DNA of 8,354 bases from JAHRVQ01 sp047616645 (GCA_047616645.1 JBLHIH010000159.1:1-8354), one strand, 5' to 3'; shown: positions 1 through 6,507, counted from the first letter of the stretch. Numbers and translations are program-made. The notes: generated from the sequence alone by a model not told the origin.

Positions 1-1491
1 CACAAGCCCAATTGCCGATAAGACCGCCACTAAACTCATGATGTACCAAACATAACCAACGTTATTTTGTGCGTACAATATGCTCGTCATCATCTCTGGT
101 GTTTTTCCGCTGAATTGGACGAGATAAGTAAACGCTTCCCCATATGGGATGTTTTCTAGTTGCTGTGCGCTGAGTCCCTCACTGCCTAACATCTCTCTTG
201 ATAAGGTTTCTTTCGCTCCGTATTTACCATAGAGCATAGGTGCAATATAAGACTCTAACATCCAACCTATTGCCGATGGCAGATTCGCAAAGCCAAGGTA
301 CATGGCTTTTTTATCCGATGGTGCAAAGTTGCTGATAATCTCTAAGGATTTGGGGCTGGAGAACATTTCCCCTGCGCTGAATATCATAATCGCGAACAAT
401 ACGATCCAACCTGCCGCGGTATATCCCATCATGGCAAAGGAGAGCCCGCATAAAAGTGTGCCTAGCACCATGCTATTAATAGAGGGAAGTTTGCCGCTTA
501 GGTATGCGAATAGAAAACAGGTCAGCATAATCATTCCGGCATTCACGTTGAGTAAACCCTCTGGCATGATATGTGTGCCCGCTTGGTTCATACCAAGAAG
601 AAATCTAAATGTAGACCCTGGTGTTTCACCGTTTCCAAATAGGCCTGTGATGATGGTGGATGTGTCTACCCAATCTCGTATGTGAAGTGGTAACACGTCA
701 AATAAAGCATTAAACATAAACCAGAACCCACTCATTAATAGCAGGAAGAAAAATACATGGGGTTTCAAAATCTCTGTCATGGACTGTTGAAATAAGGATT
801 CTTCTTTCACTTCTCCAGATTTTACTTTTTGTCGATGGGCTAATCGTTCTTCTTTGTTGGGTTCTTTATAAGTCAGCAACAAAATAAAGTTGAGTGAAAT
901 GATGACTGCGCAGGCAAAAAACAAATTTGACCAATCAAGTTGTCGCAGTTGAGCTGCCAAGAGCGGTCCCATCCAACCACCAATATTGACGGTTTGATAG
1001 AAGATACCCCAGGCCATAGAGCTATTGCGCTCATTAGTAACCTTTGCCAAGGTCCCTTGAATACCCGGTTTAAATATCCCTGTTCCCAAGGCTAATAACA
1101 TCGCGCCGATTATAAATCCCCAGTAGGAAGGGAAAAATCCCATGGTGAGATAGGCGCCAATTTTAATGACAGTTGAGAGGAAAATGGTTTCTTTATATCC
1201 CGCTCTATCTGCCAAGCCACCCATGAGTACGGGTACAAGGCTTTGGACAAGTGCCCAAATAAGAAAGATATAGCCAAGGTCGGCAATAGTAATACCTAAG
1301 CCCCCTTTAGAAACTGGGTCGGTGACGTAGAGTCCCGTTACGCTACGAACGCCATAATAGGCGAGGCGCTCCACCATCTCCATGCCGCCAACAACCCAGA
1401 AAATATACCCGAGGCTGGCAATGGCGGACCATAGTCCAAGTTGTTTTGCGTCACCCAAGCGTGAATCGATACTCGATGTGGTATTCGGCAT
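1..1491 (-). CDS. MFS transporter, POT/PTR2-like (3' end off the window)
   Basis: This is a polytopic inner-membrane protein of the major facilitator superfamily, read from the ATG at 1491 to the window edge. That gives 497 codons with no stop, so its C-terminus is missing. Residues 38-47 carry E-x-x-E-R-x-x-Y-Y-G, the helix-1 signature of proton-coupled peptide transporters (POT/PTR2), where the glutamates and arginine take part in proton coupling. Residues 133-143 (LALGTGIFKPG) match the helix-4 region of the family. A charged cytosolic loop lies near residues 207-228, and a long loop rich in Gly, Thr and Asn follows the next span. AAGGG at 1501-1505 lies 9 nt before the start and supports it. 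A TATACT-like -10 sits at 1524-1529, but I see no matching -35. The substrate cannot be read from sequence: di/tripeptides are the family norm, but this branch is divergent. MFS membership is confident, the substrate is not. Confidence 0.85.
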   Translation of the reverse strand, partial: MPNTTSSIDSRLGDAKQLGLWSAIASLGYIFWVVGGMEMVERLAYYGVRSVTGLYVTDPVSKGGLGITIADLGYIFLIWALVQSLVPVLMGGLADRAGYKETIFLSTVIKIGAYLTMGFFPSYWGFIIGAMLLALGTGIFKPGIQGTLAKVTNERNSSMAWGIFYQTVNIGGWMGPLLAAQLRQLDWSNLFFACAVIISLNFILLLTYKEPNKEERLAHRQKVKSGEVKEESLFQQSMTEILKPHVFFFLLLMSGFWFMFNALFDVLPLHIRDWVDTSTIITGLFGNGETPGSTFRFLLGMNQAGTHIMPEGLLNVNAGMIMLTCFLFAYLSGKLPSINSMVLGTLLCGLSFAMMGYTAAGWIVLFAIMIFSAGEMFSSPKSLEIISNFAPSDKKAMYLGFANLPSAIGWMLESYIAPMLYGKYGAKETLSREMLGSEGLSAQQLENIPYGEAFTYLVQFSGKTPEMMTSILYAQNNVGYVWYIMSLVAVLSAIGLV

Positions 1492-1560
1492 GGTGCTTAA
1501 CCCTTATTCTTATTATTAGGTCGAGTATAAGGTATGTAGTTTGATTTGGTTAGTTTAGCT

Positions 1561-1923
1561 TTACTGGCCTGGACCGGTATAAATGCATCCAGAGGTGCAG
1601 GTTTCCTTGATCTCAATCTTGCTGAGTAAGGGAAGACTGAGTTTTAGGCGAGCCCATATCCACTTCGCTAATACTTCGCTAGTGGGGTTTTCTAGTCCTG
1701 CAATATCATTGAGATAATAATGATCGAGTTCTTCTTCTATGGGCTTAAATGCAGTCTTGATGTCAGTGAAGTCCATTACCCAACCTGATGCTTGACCAAT
1801 ATCTCCCGAGACGACGACTCTCACCATAAATGAATGACCGTGAAGTCGCGCACATTTGTGGCCTAGCGGTACATTCGGTAGGCGATGGGCTGCTTCAAAG
1901 GTGAAGTCTTTGTAAATTTCCAT
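1561..1923 (-). CDS. queD: 6-carboxy-5,6,7,8-tetrahydropterin synthase QueD
   Basis: This cytosolic enzyme converts 7,8-dihydroneopterin triphosphate to 6-carboxytetrahydropterin, the step before QueE and QueC in the route to preQ0 and queuosine in tRNA. The 120-residue length is normal for bacterial QueD. The zinc ligands are visible as His13 (EAAHRL), His28 and His30 (LHGHSF). The catalytic cysteine is Cys24 in GHKCARLHGH, with Asp67-His68 (LDHYYLND) and Glu107 (KETCTSGCIY) completing the site. The block ENPTSEVLAKWIW is nearly the enterobacterial QueD sequence. The ATG at 1923 fits the usual N-terminus (YKDFTFEAAHRLP), although the ribosome site is weak, with only GGAT about 7 nt upstream. 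It lies 50 bp after glpD and 69 bp before the transporter on the same strand. No other queuosine gene and no obvious preQ1 riboswitch is in the window. Confidence 0.96.
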   Translation of the reverse strand: MEIYKDFTFEAAHRLPNVPLGHKCARLHGHSFMVRVVVSGDIGQASGWVMDFTDIKTAFKPIEEELDHYYLNDIAGLENPTSEVLAKWIWARLKLSLPLLSKIEIKETCTSGCIYTGPGQ

Positions 1924-1973
1924 GGAAGGATCCGATTTATTTATGCGCTTATTATAGCGTTAAAAGCCTGCTA

Positions 1974-3641
1974 TTAGGCAGCGGTATCCTGCTCTGATGC
2001 CCGCCAATCCATTCTGTCCATATGAACTGATTGACAATGGTCTATCTCTCTTCGCTTTTGTTCTTCAGACCAATTGAGTAAATCCGCCATTTTACTAGCA
2101 GCGACTTCAAGTGTGTTTAACCCAGCATCAACATCGAACAAACTTCTACCAGAGCGTCTTATCCAATAATCTTCGAGCGTTAATGCGCCCTCCTTTAGCA
2201 CCGCTTGTTCAGCTTCAGCGCTGATAATGTCGGTGCTGTTTAATAGGGTGCTGTTTAATTGTGCGCTGTTGAAACCCGAGCGAGTGCCAAGCAAATTAAG
2301 CGCTTCGCTGCCATAATTTCTGATTAAGCGATCTCGACTTGTATCATCAATATTTTCAAACAAGGCATCTTGGCGAAGCATATGTGGTGTTTGATCCCCT
2401 CCTGGCAAAGTCTCGTGAGCACTTGTACACAGTGAAGGGTTTTTACCCAATTTGGTTTCGACTAGATCAACCACTCTCTCTGCCATTCTGCGATAAGCAG
2501 TTAGTTTTCCGCCTGCTATAGATATTAAGCCCTCGGCGCTTTCCCAAGTTTCATCTTTTCTGGATATCTCTGATGGTGATTTTCCTTCCTCTGCTATCAA
2601 AGGTCTAATGCCAGTCCACAGAGATATTACATCCTCATGACGTAAGTTTTGCGCCTTAGATGCTCTGTTGGCAGTGTCGAGTAGGTAATCTATGTCTGTG
2701 ACGTTAGCCTTGGGCCAGTAGTCGGTGGACGAATAGAATGTATCTGTTGTGCCGATATAAGTGATGTCGTCTTTTGGGATTATGAACAGGGTTCGCTTGT
2801 CTCTTGCGGTGGCAATGAGGGGTTTGTTTAAAGGTAGGCGTTTATGGGGAACCACTATATGTACACCTTTAGTGAGCTGCAATTTTGCTGGGTTTTTTTC
2901 ATTACCCAATTTTGATATGGCATCAACCCACGGTCCCGCTGCATTGACGATGACCTTTGCTTTAATGGAGAATTCTTCGCTAGTTGATAAGTCCGTCAAG
3001 GTATCCTTTACTCGAACGCCACTGATTCTGTCGGCGCTATTATTGAGAAAACCAATGACTTTGCAGTAGTTAATGACTTTGGCACCAACTGCATAAGCTG
3101 ATCGTATATTGGCAGTGGTTAGGCGGGCATCTTCTGTAATACATTCGCCGTAAGTAATACCGCTATGCCAACCCTGTGTATTAAGTGCAGGTTCAAGTTC
3201 ATTGATTTGTTTTAATGAGCGTACTTGGTGTGTGTCTATTTCTGCGACTCGGCCTAGCTTTTCGTATCCCCATAGGCCAGTTCTAAATTTAAGCTGAGCA
3301 GCTTTGCTTGTTACAGGCAAAAGAAAACGTTGAGTCTGGGCCAGATGGGGTGCCAGGTTCTCAAGTACTGCACGCTCAGTTGCCGATTCTTTGACTAAAT
3401 TTATATCACCCTGAGCCAAATATCGTAGTCCTCCATGTACCAATTTTGTCGATCGACTACTGGTACCTGAGGCAAAATCTTGTGCTTCAACGAGTGCGAC
3501 GTGCAAGCCACGAAGTGCTGCATCTCTTGCGATGCCTGCGCCGGTTATGCCGCCGCCGATAACTAATAAATCAAAATGTGCTGTTGATAGTTCTTTAAAA
3601 AGCCCTTCGCGATCACGAAGGTCTAACGCGCTACTTGCCAC
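1974..3641 (-). CDS. glpD: Aerobic glycerol-3-phosphate dehydrogenase (FAD, GlpD type)
   Basis: This is a peripheral inner-membrane flavoenzyme that oxidises sn-glycerol-3-phosphate to dihydroxyacetone phosphate and passes electrons to the quinone pool. The FAD-binding Rossmann motif GGGITGAG is at residues 29-36, with the ribose-binding Glu52 at the end of the second strand. The family signature FASGTSSRSTKLVHGGLRYL follows at 56-75. Later landmarks are WTGIRPLI, IAGGKLTAYRRMAE and a C-terminal DAO_C-type helical domain from about residue 487 (LTLEDYWIRRSGR). At 555 residues it is longer than the 501-residue E. coli enzyme, with about 20 extra residues before the FAD motif and a charged tail. 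The start is GTG: an in-frame TAA lies 9 nt upstream, no ATG is available, and GGAG at 3652-3655 is 10 nt before the GTG. A 15-bp tandem repeat lies inside the gene. No glpF, glpK or glpR is in the window. Confidence 0.95.
   Translation of the reverse strand: MASSALDLRDREGLFKELSTAHFDLLVIGGGITGAGIARDAALRGLHVALVEAQDFASGTSSRSTKLVHGGLRYLAQGDINLVKESATERAVLENLAPHLAQTQRFLLPVTSKAAQLKFRTGLWGYEKLGRVAEIDTHQVRSLKQINELEPALNTQGWHSGITYGECITEDARLTTANIRSAYAVGAKVINYCKVIGFLNNSADRISGVRVKDTLTDLSTSEEFSIKAKVIVNAAGPWVDAISKLGNEKNPAKLQLTKGVHIVVPHKRLPLNKPLIATARDKRTLFIIPKDDITYIGTTDTFYSSTDYWPKANVTDIDYLLDTANRASKAQNLRHEDVISLWTGIRPLIAEEGKSPSEISRKDETWESAEGLISIAGGKLTAYRRMAERVVDLVETKLGKNPSLCTSAHETLPGGDQTPHMLRQDALFENIDDTSRDRLIRNYGSEALNLLGTRSGFNSAQLNSTLLNSTDIISAEAEQAVLKEGALTLEDYWIRRSGRSLFDVDAGLNTLEVAASKMADLLNWSEEQKRREIDHCQSVHMDRMDWRASEQDTAA
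2233..2262. repeat. 15-bp tandem repeat inside glpD
   Basis: Two adjacent 15-bp units start at 2233 and 2248. They share the 12-base core GTGCTGTTTAAT, and a partial third copy (GCGCTGTT) follows at 2263. The period is a multiple of three, so the frame is kept; on the coding strand the repeat gives LNST-L-LNST in the C-terminal half of GlpD. It is probably a slippage product in a surface loop. Confidence 0.75.
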
Positions 3642-3651
3642 TACTACTTAA

Positions 3652-3655
3652 CTCC
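3652..3655 (-). promoter_or_regulatory. Shine-Dalgarno for the GTG start of glpD
   Basis: GGAG on the minus strand lies 10 nt upstream of the GTG at 3639-3641. With the in-frame TAA three codons before the GTG, it fixes the start of glpD at a non-ATG codon. Confidence 0.6.
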
Positions 3656-3695
3656 ACTGTTAATTTCTGCTTATTTCTGCCCCTTACTGTTTATT

Positions 3696-3723
3696 AGTGT
3701 AGGACAACTTACTTGCCTTGCAA
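3696..3723 (-). promoter_or_regulatory. Candidate sigma-70 promoter of glpD
   Basis: On the minus strand TTGCAA (3718-3723) is followed after 16 nt by TACACT (3696-3701), an acceptable -35/-10 pair. Transcription would begin near 3690 and leave a leader of about 50 nt before the GTG start. A second TATAAT-like hexamer (3756-3761, minus) lies inside the upstream palindrome but lacks a good -35. Confidence 0.4.
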
Positions 3724-3752
3724 TTTTCTATTCATTAAACTGCTATTGGTAT

Positions 3753-3765
3753 TGAATTATATTCA
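3753..3765. promoter_or_regulatory. Candidate LysR-type operator (T-N11-A palindrome)
   Basis: TGAATTATATTCA is a perfect 5-3-5 inverted repeat that begins with T and ends with A over 13 bases, the T-N11-A form typical of LysR-family binding sites. It ends 23 bp before the ATG of the divergent LysR gene, a position suited to autorepression, and lies upstream of the proposed glpD promoter. AT-rich palindromes also arise by chance, so binding is inferred from form and place only. Confidence 0.45.
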
Positions 3766-3788
3766 TAAGCAATTGAGCCCGCAGATAT

Positions 3789-4694
3789 ATGCCCATAGAT
3801 ATTAGACAGTTAAAACATTTTGATGCATTGATTCGTATGGGCTCTTTTGTCCGTGCTGCGGAAGATCAGCATTTAAGTCAGTCTGCATTAACCAAGAGTA
3901 TTCAAAACTTAGAAGGTAACATCGGTACCATTTTGTTTGATCGAACAACCCACTCTGTCGTGGCGACTGAAGCAGCGGAACAATTAATCCCCTTTGCTCA
4001 AGATGTGATAGGGGCCTTGGTCAGCCTTCAGGAAGAGGCTTCTAAGATAAAAGGCTTACATAGTGGTGAAATCCGGGCGGGTTCGGGTCCTTTTCCGCTT
4101 CAGGGCTTAATGACAACAACCTTGACCGCTTTTGCGAATAATTATCCAGAGATCAACATTAATATTCAAACTGGTCAGGCGAATGATCTTCTTGATCATT
4201 TGGAAAGAAGAGAATTAGATTTGGTGGTGTGTGATCAGAGTAAGTTTGAGTCACGTCCGAGAGCCAGCGAGATTGAGATACTGCCCCTGCCGCCGGAACC
4301 CCTTGTTGTAGTCCATGATAAATCTCATCCTATTAGCAAAGAAAAAGTGGGCTTGAATGAATTTCGTCAATACCCTTGGGCTGCACCCACCGCATCACCA
4401 CACTTTCAGCGCTTATTTCGTCAGGGCAAGCAATCGATTCCCCTGCAACCCACCTATCGACTGGAGGTGACAAGTGCTTGTATCGATATGGTAAAAAATT
4501 CAGAAGTACTGACAGTCGTTCCTCTATCCTCTGCTCGACAAGCCTGTGAGTCCAAACAACTTGCCTATACTCAATTTGCACGTCCTGCATTTACAAACGA
4601 TGGCATTCATTTACTAAAAAGAAAGACGCGATCCTCTGCCTTAAAATTGTTTATCGAGCAAATTTGCTTAAATGCTGAAATGCTCTCAAAATAG
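3789..4694 (+). CDS. LysR-family transcriptional regulator
   Basis: This is a cytosolic DNA-binding regulator of 301 residues, the standard length for the family. The N-terminal winged helix-turn-helix occupies about residues 5-64; RQLKHFDALIRMGSFVRAAE and LSQSALTKSIQNLE are the helix-turn-helix core, followed by the wing (ILFDRT). A linker helix runs to about residue 90. The rest has the periplasmic-binding-protein-like effector domain, opening with GEIRAGSGPFPLQGLM and containing ELDLVVCD in the second strand set. The ATG at 3789 gives the canonical N-terminus, but the ribosome site is poor (GAG about 11 nt upstream). The gene diverges from glpD across 147 bp with a T-N11-A palindrome between them, so it may control glpD or the glpD-queD-transporter row as well as itself. 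The effector is unknown and I cannot assign a named regulator. It ends 13 bp from the convergent next gene. Confidence 0.92.
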   Translation: MPIDIRQLKHFDALIRMGSFVRAAEDQHLSQSALTKSIQNLEGNIGTILFDRTTHSVVATEAAEQLIPFAQDVIGALVSLQEEASKIKGLHSGEIRAGSGPFPLQGLMTTTLTAFANNYPEININIQTGQANDLLDHLERRELDLVVCDQSKFESRPRASEIEILPLPPEPLVVVHDKSHPISKEKVGLNEFRQYPWAAPTASPHFQRLFRQGKQSIPLQPTYRLEVTSACIDMVKNSEVLTVVPLSSARQACESKQLAYTQFARPAFTNDGIHLLKRKTRSSALKLFIEQICLNAEMLSK

Positions 4695-4699
4695 AGAAA

Positions 4700-4815
4700 C
4701 AAAACCGTCATCTTAAATGTCCGCACATGGATGCGGGCACCCGATACCACATCGGCCCTTCAGTACCTGCCCCCGGCCTTTGCTGCGAGCAAGATACATT
4801 CCCAAAACCGTCATC
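4700..4815. repeat. 13-bp direct repeat flanking the 3' end of the TonB-like gene
   Basis: CAAAACCGTCATC occurs at 4700-4712 and again at 4803-4815. The left copy covers the TGA stop (4708-4710) of the minus-strand gene. The right copy encodes part of its KDDGFG segment. The 103-bp spacing could reflect a small duplication or a chance match; no similarity extends beyond the 13 bases. Confidence 0.4.
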
Positions 4816-5361
4816 CTTCATGATCATGCCATATCCCTGTGAATCTGTTGCGCTCACAGTTCCAGGCGCACTCACTAACACCGGTATATAGGAAGGCGGC
4901 GCATATGGGTCATGATTGTCAGCTTTTTGAGGAAAGTCAGATGTACCAAATGTGAGGTATTTTTTTGGGACAGCGCGCGTATTTTTGCGTATCGAGGTGA
5001 TCACATCTTGATAGAGACTTTTACGTGGTAATTTTTCAAAGATATCATCTTTTTGAACTTCATCCTTTGGTTCACTTAATTTTGGTAGGGGTAATTCAAG
5101 TGCTGAGACGACAGTTGTATCGTTTATTTCTGTGATGTTTTCCTTTTGCTTCAGATATTTTTCAATAGTGGGTACAAGATCTACATGCATGATACGAGGG
5201 TGAATTTGACTTATTTGGTCCACCTCCCAATAGGCTATAACTGTGATGTGGACAGCAAGCACTAGCAATAGAGCGCAAAGAAGGTGTTTGTTGGCCCCCA
5301 GTACATTCGCTTGTATATCGTGTGTAAATTGAAAGTCTGGATCTGAGTAGCACGTTAACAT
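4708..5361 (-). CDS. Single-span membrane protein with TonB-like N-terminus, function unknown
   Basis: I do not recognise this 217-residue protein as a named family. It has a short cytosolic N-terminus and one hydrophobic span at about residues 26-45. After it comes IMHVDLVPTIE, which recalls the segment just after the membrane anchor in TonB-like proteins. A charged, partly proline-containing periplasmic linker follows (about 65-165), then a C-terminal part rich in Gly, Pro, Ser and Tyr with two cysteines, Cys191 and Cys213, which could form a disulphide in the periplasm. The C-terminal TonB fold and its YP-motif are not visible, so a TonB role is not supported. The ATG at 5361 has no Shine-Dalgarno sequence (CTCTAAAAACCC precedes it), and no better in-frame start was seen before the membrane span. 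It converges with the LysR gene and diverges from the next small gene. That it is a real gene is likely from its length and coherent topology. Confidence 0.6.
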   Translation of the reverse strand: MLTCYSDPDFQFTHDIQANVLGANKHLLCALLLVLAVHITVIAYWEVDQISQIHPRIMHVDLVPTIEKYLKQKENITEINDTTVVSALELPLPKLSEPKDEVQKDDIFEKLPRKSLYQDVITSIRKNTRAVPKKYLTFGTSDFPQKADNHDPYAPPSYIPVLVSAPGTVSATDSQGYGMIMKDDGFGNVSCSQQRPGAGTEGPMWYRVPASMCGHLR

Positions 5362-5492
5362 GGGTTTTTAGAGGGGTAAGTCTTTGGACAGTTCCCTGGT
5401 CCTCGGGTTTAAAGCGTTTATCAGGAACTTATGGTAATCTTACCTATTCAAAGCTAGGATAATATCGATAAGCAGCAACGGGTTAGGTGCCA

Positions 5493-5771
5493 ATGTTCGA
5501 AAAAACTAAAAAGTTCCTAGGAATTAATCAATATTCTGAAGGCGATGAAAATTTTATTAGGCTAATGCAGTTGGCTCGTGAAGATGAGAATATTCGCGAG
5601 CGCTTGTTGTCCATTCTTGCGATGCAAGGCCAACAAAGGCAAACAGCACTTAATGCTATCCTTGCCGCCGTCAAGCAAAACGGCGCGCCACAAGAATTTG
5701 TCGATGCAGTGGTTGTATTGCGAGATGAAGAAGTGGCAGCGAGAGCACTTGTGGTATTAAAAGGGTTCTGA
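5493..5771 (+). CDS. Small helical protein of unknown function
   Basis: I do not recognise this 92-residue protein. It has no signal peptide or membrane span and looks soluble and almost wholly alpha-helical. Charged heptad-like stretches (ENFIRLMQLAREDENIRERL) are followed by Ala/Leu/Val-rich helices (NAILAAVKQNGA, EFVDAVVVLRDEEVAARALV). This would suit a small helical bundle or a HEAT-like pair, but that is only an impression. I prefer the ATG at 5493 because AGG at 5485-5487 lies 5 nt before it; a GTG two codons earlier (5487) overlaps that site. GATAAT at 5458-5463 is a possible -10 without a clear -35. The TGA stop lies in the first unit of a 13-bp tandem repeat. Its upstream neighbour is divergent and its downstream neighbour convergent, so it is probably transcribed alone. 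Confidence 0.65.
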   Translation: MFEKTKKFLGINQYSEGDENFIRLMQLAREDENIRERLLSILAMQGQQRQTALNAILAAVKQNGAPQEFVDAVVVLRDEEVAARALVVLKGF

Positions 5772-5808
5772 GCTCGACTTAAGAGCTCGACCTAAGAGCC
5801 CGACTTCA
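5770..5808. repeat. 13-bp tandem triplication across two convergent gene ends
   Basis: Three head-to-tail 13-base units (5770-5782, 5783-5795, 5796-5808) follow the pattern GAGCTCGACTTAA with one to three changes each. The TGA stop of the plus-strand small gene lies at the start of unit 1, and the TAG stop of the minus-strand remnant lies in unit 2. In RNA, units 1 and 2 can form a GAGCUC stem. The flanks GGGTTCT (5763-5769) and AGAGCCC (5795-5801) could extend it with G-U pairing, so it may act as a weak two-way terminator. There is no T tract. Confidence 0.75.
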
Positions 5809-6130
5809 TGAAATTACCGACATCTCCTTGCAGATAAGTTTCGCCGTCTTTATCTATCACCCCAGTTGTCGCTGTGGGTTCTCCTCTTCTTCGAAAATGT
5901 AAATCATTAACTGGAATAAGTCCGCGCTGCCGCTTCTTGTAAACGGTGTATAACAAACCGTCCTCCAGCTTTACGATCAATACACTTTTTTGTGATCTTC
6001 CAAAACGGGAAGTGATACTGTGATAATTTCCGATTATCTTATCCCGACGCCCTTTGCTTAGTATGTGTTTTGCGGGTGGGTTTTTCTTTTTTATGCCGTC
6101 GATTAAAGTCGCTTCAATCAAGTCTCTCAT
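5792..6130 (-). pseudogene. C-terminal remnant of a serine hydrolase (beta-lactamase family)
   Basis: This 112-residue frame has no signal peptide and no catalytic motif. Its sequence from GNYHSITSRF onward lines up with the C-terminal beta domain of the intact hydrolase at 6508 (GSWTSTRRNH, residues 396 on). Shared points are G-x-[YW]-x-S, a DG-L turn, R-x-x-IPV, F-R-x-R, a D/G-rich turn and a final [NS]F-x-K. The start MRDLIEATLIDGI matches the helix just before that domain in the relative. Identity is low by eye (roughly a quarter), so this is an old paralogue, not a recent copy. An in-frame TAA two codons before the ATG and no good ribosome site suggest it is not translated alone. With the next fragment upstream it forms the two ends of one gene that has lost its middle. 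The alternative is a small free-standing protein of unknown function. Confidence 0.6.
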
Positions 6131-6159
6131 CTGATGTTATGCTTTATGATTAAAGGCAT

Positions 6160-6363
6160 TTATGAGTAAGAAGTACCCAAAGTTTCGTTAACCAGTAGCT
6201 CATCTGGTGTCACTATAAGAACGGCAGTTGCACTTATGTCAGAATCTTTACGTATCGTTTCGATGGCATCAATGAGCAACTTGAACTCTTGGCTCGCGGC
6301 GGCGTCAAGTCCCGCAGAAACTGTTACGAATATCGAAATTAAGAACATTTTCAAATATGACAT
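6160..6363 (-). pseudogene. N-terminal remnant of a serine hydrolase, with signal peptide
   Basis: This 67-residue frame starts with a typical Sec signal peptide (MSYLKMFLISIFVTVSAG, cleavage probably near AAAS-Q at about residue 24). About 40 residues then resemble the beginning of the beta-lactamase/PBP-like fold: a helix (LLIDAIETIRKDSD), a strand ISATAVLIVTPDELLVN and the start of the next strand ETLGTS. This is where the intact neighbour has LVGLTVAVVKDGEVVLKKGYG. It stops at a TAA (6160-6162) just before the place where the SxxK nucleophile should follow. The C-terminal remnant begins 29 bp further on in another frame. No ribosome site precedes the ATG at 6363. I read the pair as one gene with an internal deletion of about 290 codons plus frame loss. 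A short secreted peptide cannot be excluded. Confidence 0.55.
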
Positions 6364-6496
6364 AAGTTATTAGACCGAAAAGTTCGACGAGCGATTGCAA
6401 ATGCCGACTAAGATGATTTTCACCCTTTTGAACTTGTAATAGAAGCCTAGGGTCATGTCTTGTCTATTTATAAGGATCTGCTACCCTGAACAAAAA

Positions 6497-6502
6497 AGAA
6501 GG
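6497..6502 (+). promoter_or_regulatory. Shine-Dalgarno of the intact serine hydrolase
   Basis: AGAAGG lies 5 nt before the ATG at 6508 and decides the start. The rest of 6364-6496, between the divergent remnant and this gene, shows no gene and no convincing -35/-10 pair; TTTATAAGG at 6467-6475 is the only -10-like string. Confidence 0.6.
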
Positions 6503-6507
6503 CCCCT

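Noticed and set aside
302..685. Plus-strand open frame of 127 codons
   Set aside because: It lies wholly antisense to the transporter gene, whose membrane-protein coding is clear, and its translation resembles no protein I know.
2339..3069. Plus-strand open frames antisense to glpD
   Set aside because: Both are in the shadow of strongly conserved GlpD coding and show no domain or ribosome site.
1561..3641. A dedicated glycerol or queuosine operon
   Set aside because: Only one gene of each pathway is present and they are functionally unrelated; the gaps allow co-transcription but nothing shows a joint role.
4333..4590. Minus-strand open frame inside the LysR gene
   Set aside because: It is antisense to the effector domain of a normal-length LysR protein; no independent support.
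4721..4736. Hairpin CCGCA-N6-TGCGG as a terminator between the LysR gene and the TonB-like gene
   Set aside because: It lies inside the coding tail of the minus-strand gene, has only five pairs and is followed by no T tract.
5162..5353. Second minus-strand frame, rich in Ser and Cys, overlapping the TonB-like gene
   Set aside because: It is an out-of-frame shadow of the longer frame, which has a coherent membrane span; the alternative reads like random sequence.
5770..5788. Two GAGCTC sites as a possible cloning scar
   Set aside because: They are parts of a degenerate 13-bp tandem repeat with natural drift between copies; no vector-like sequence is nearby.
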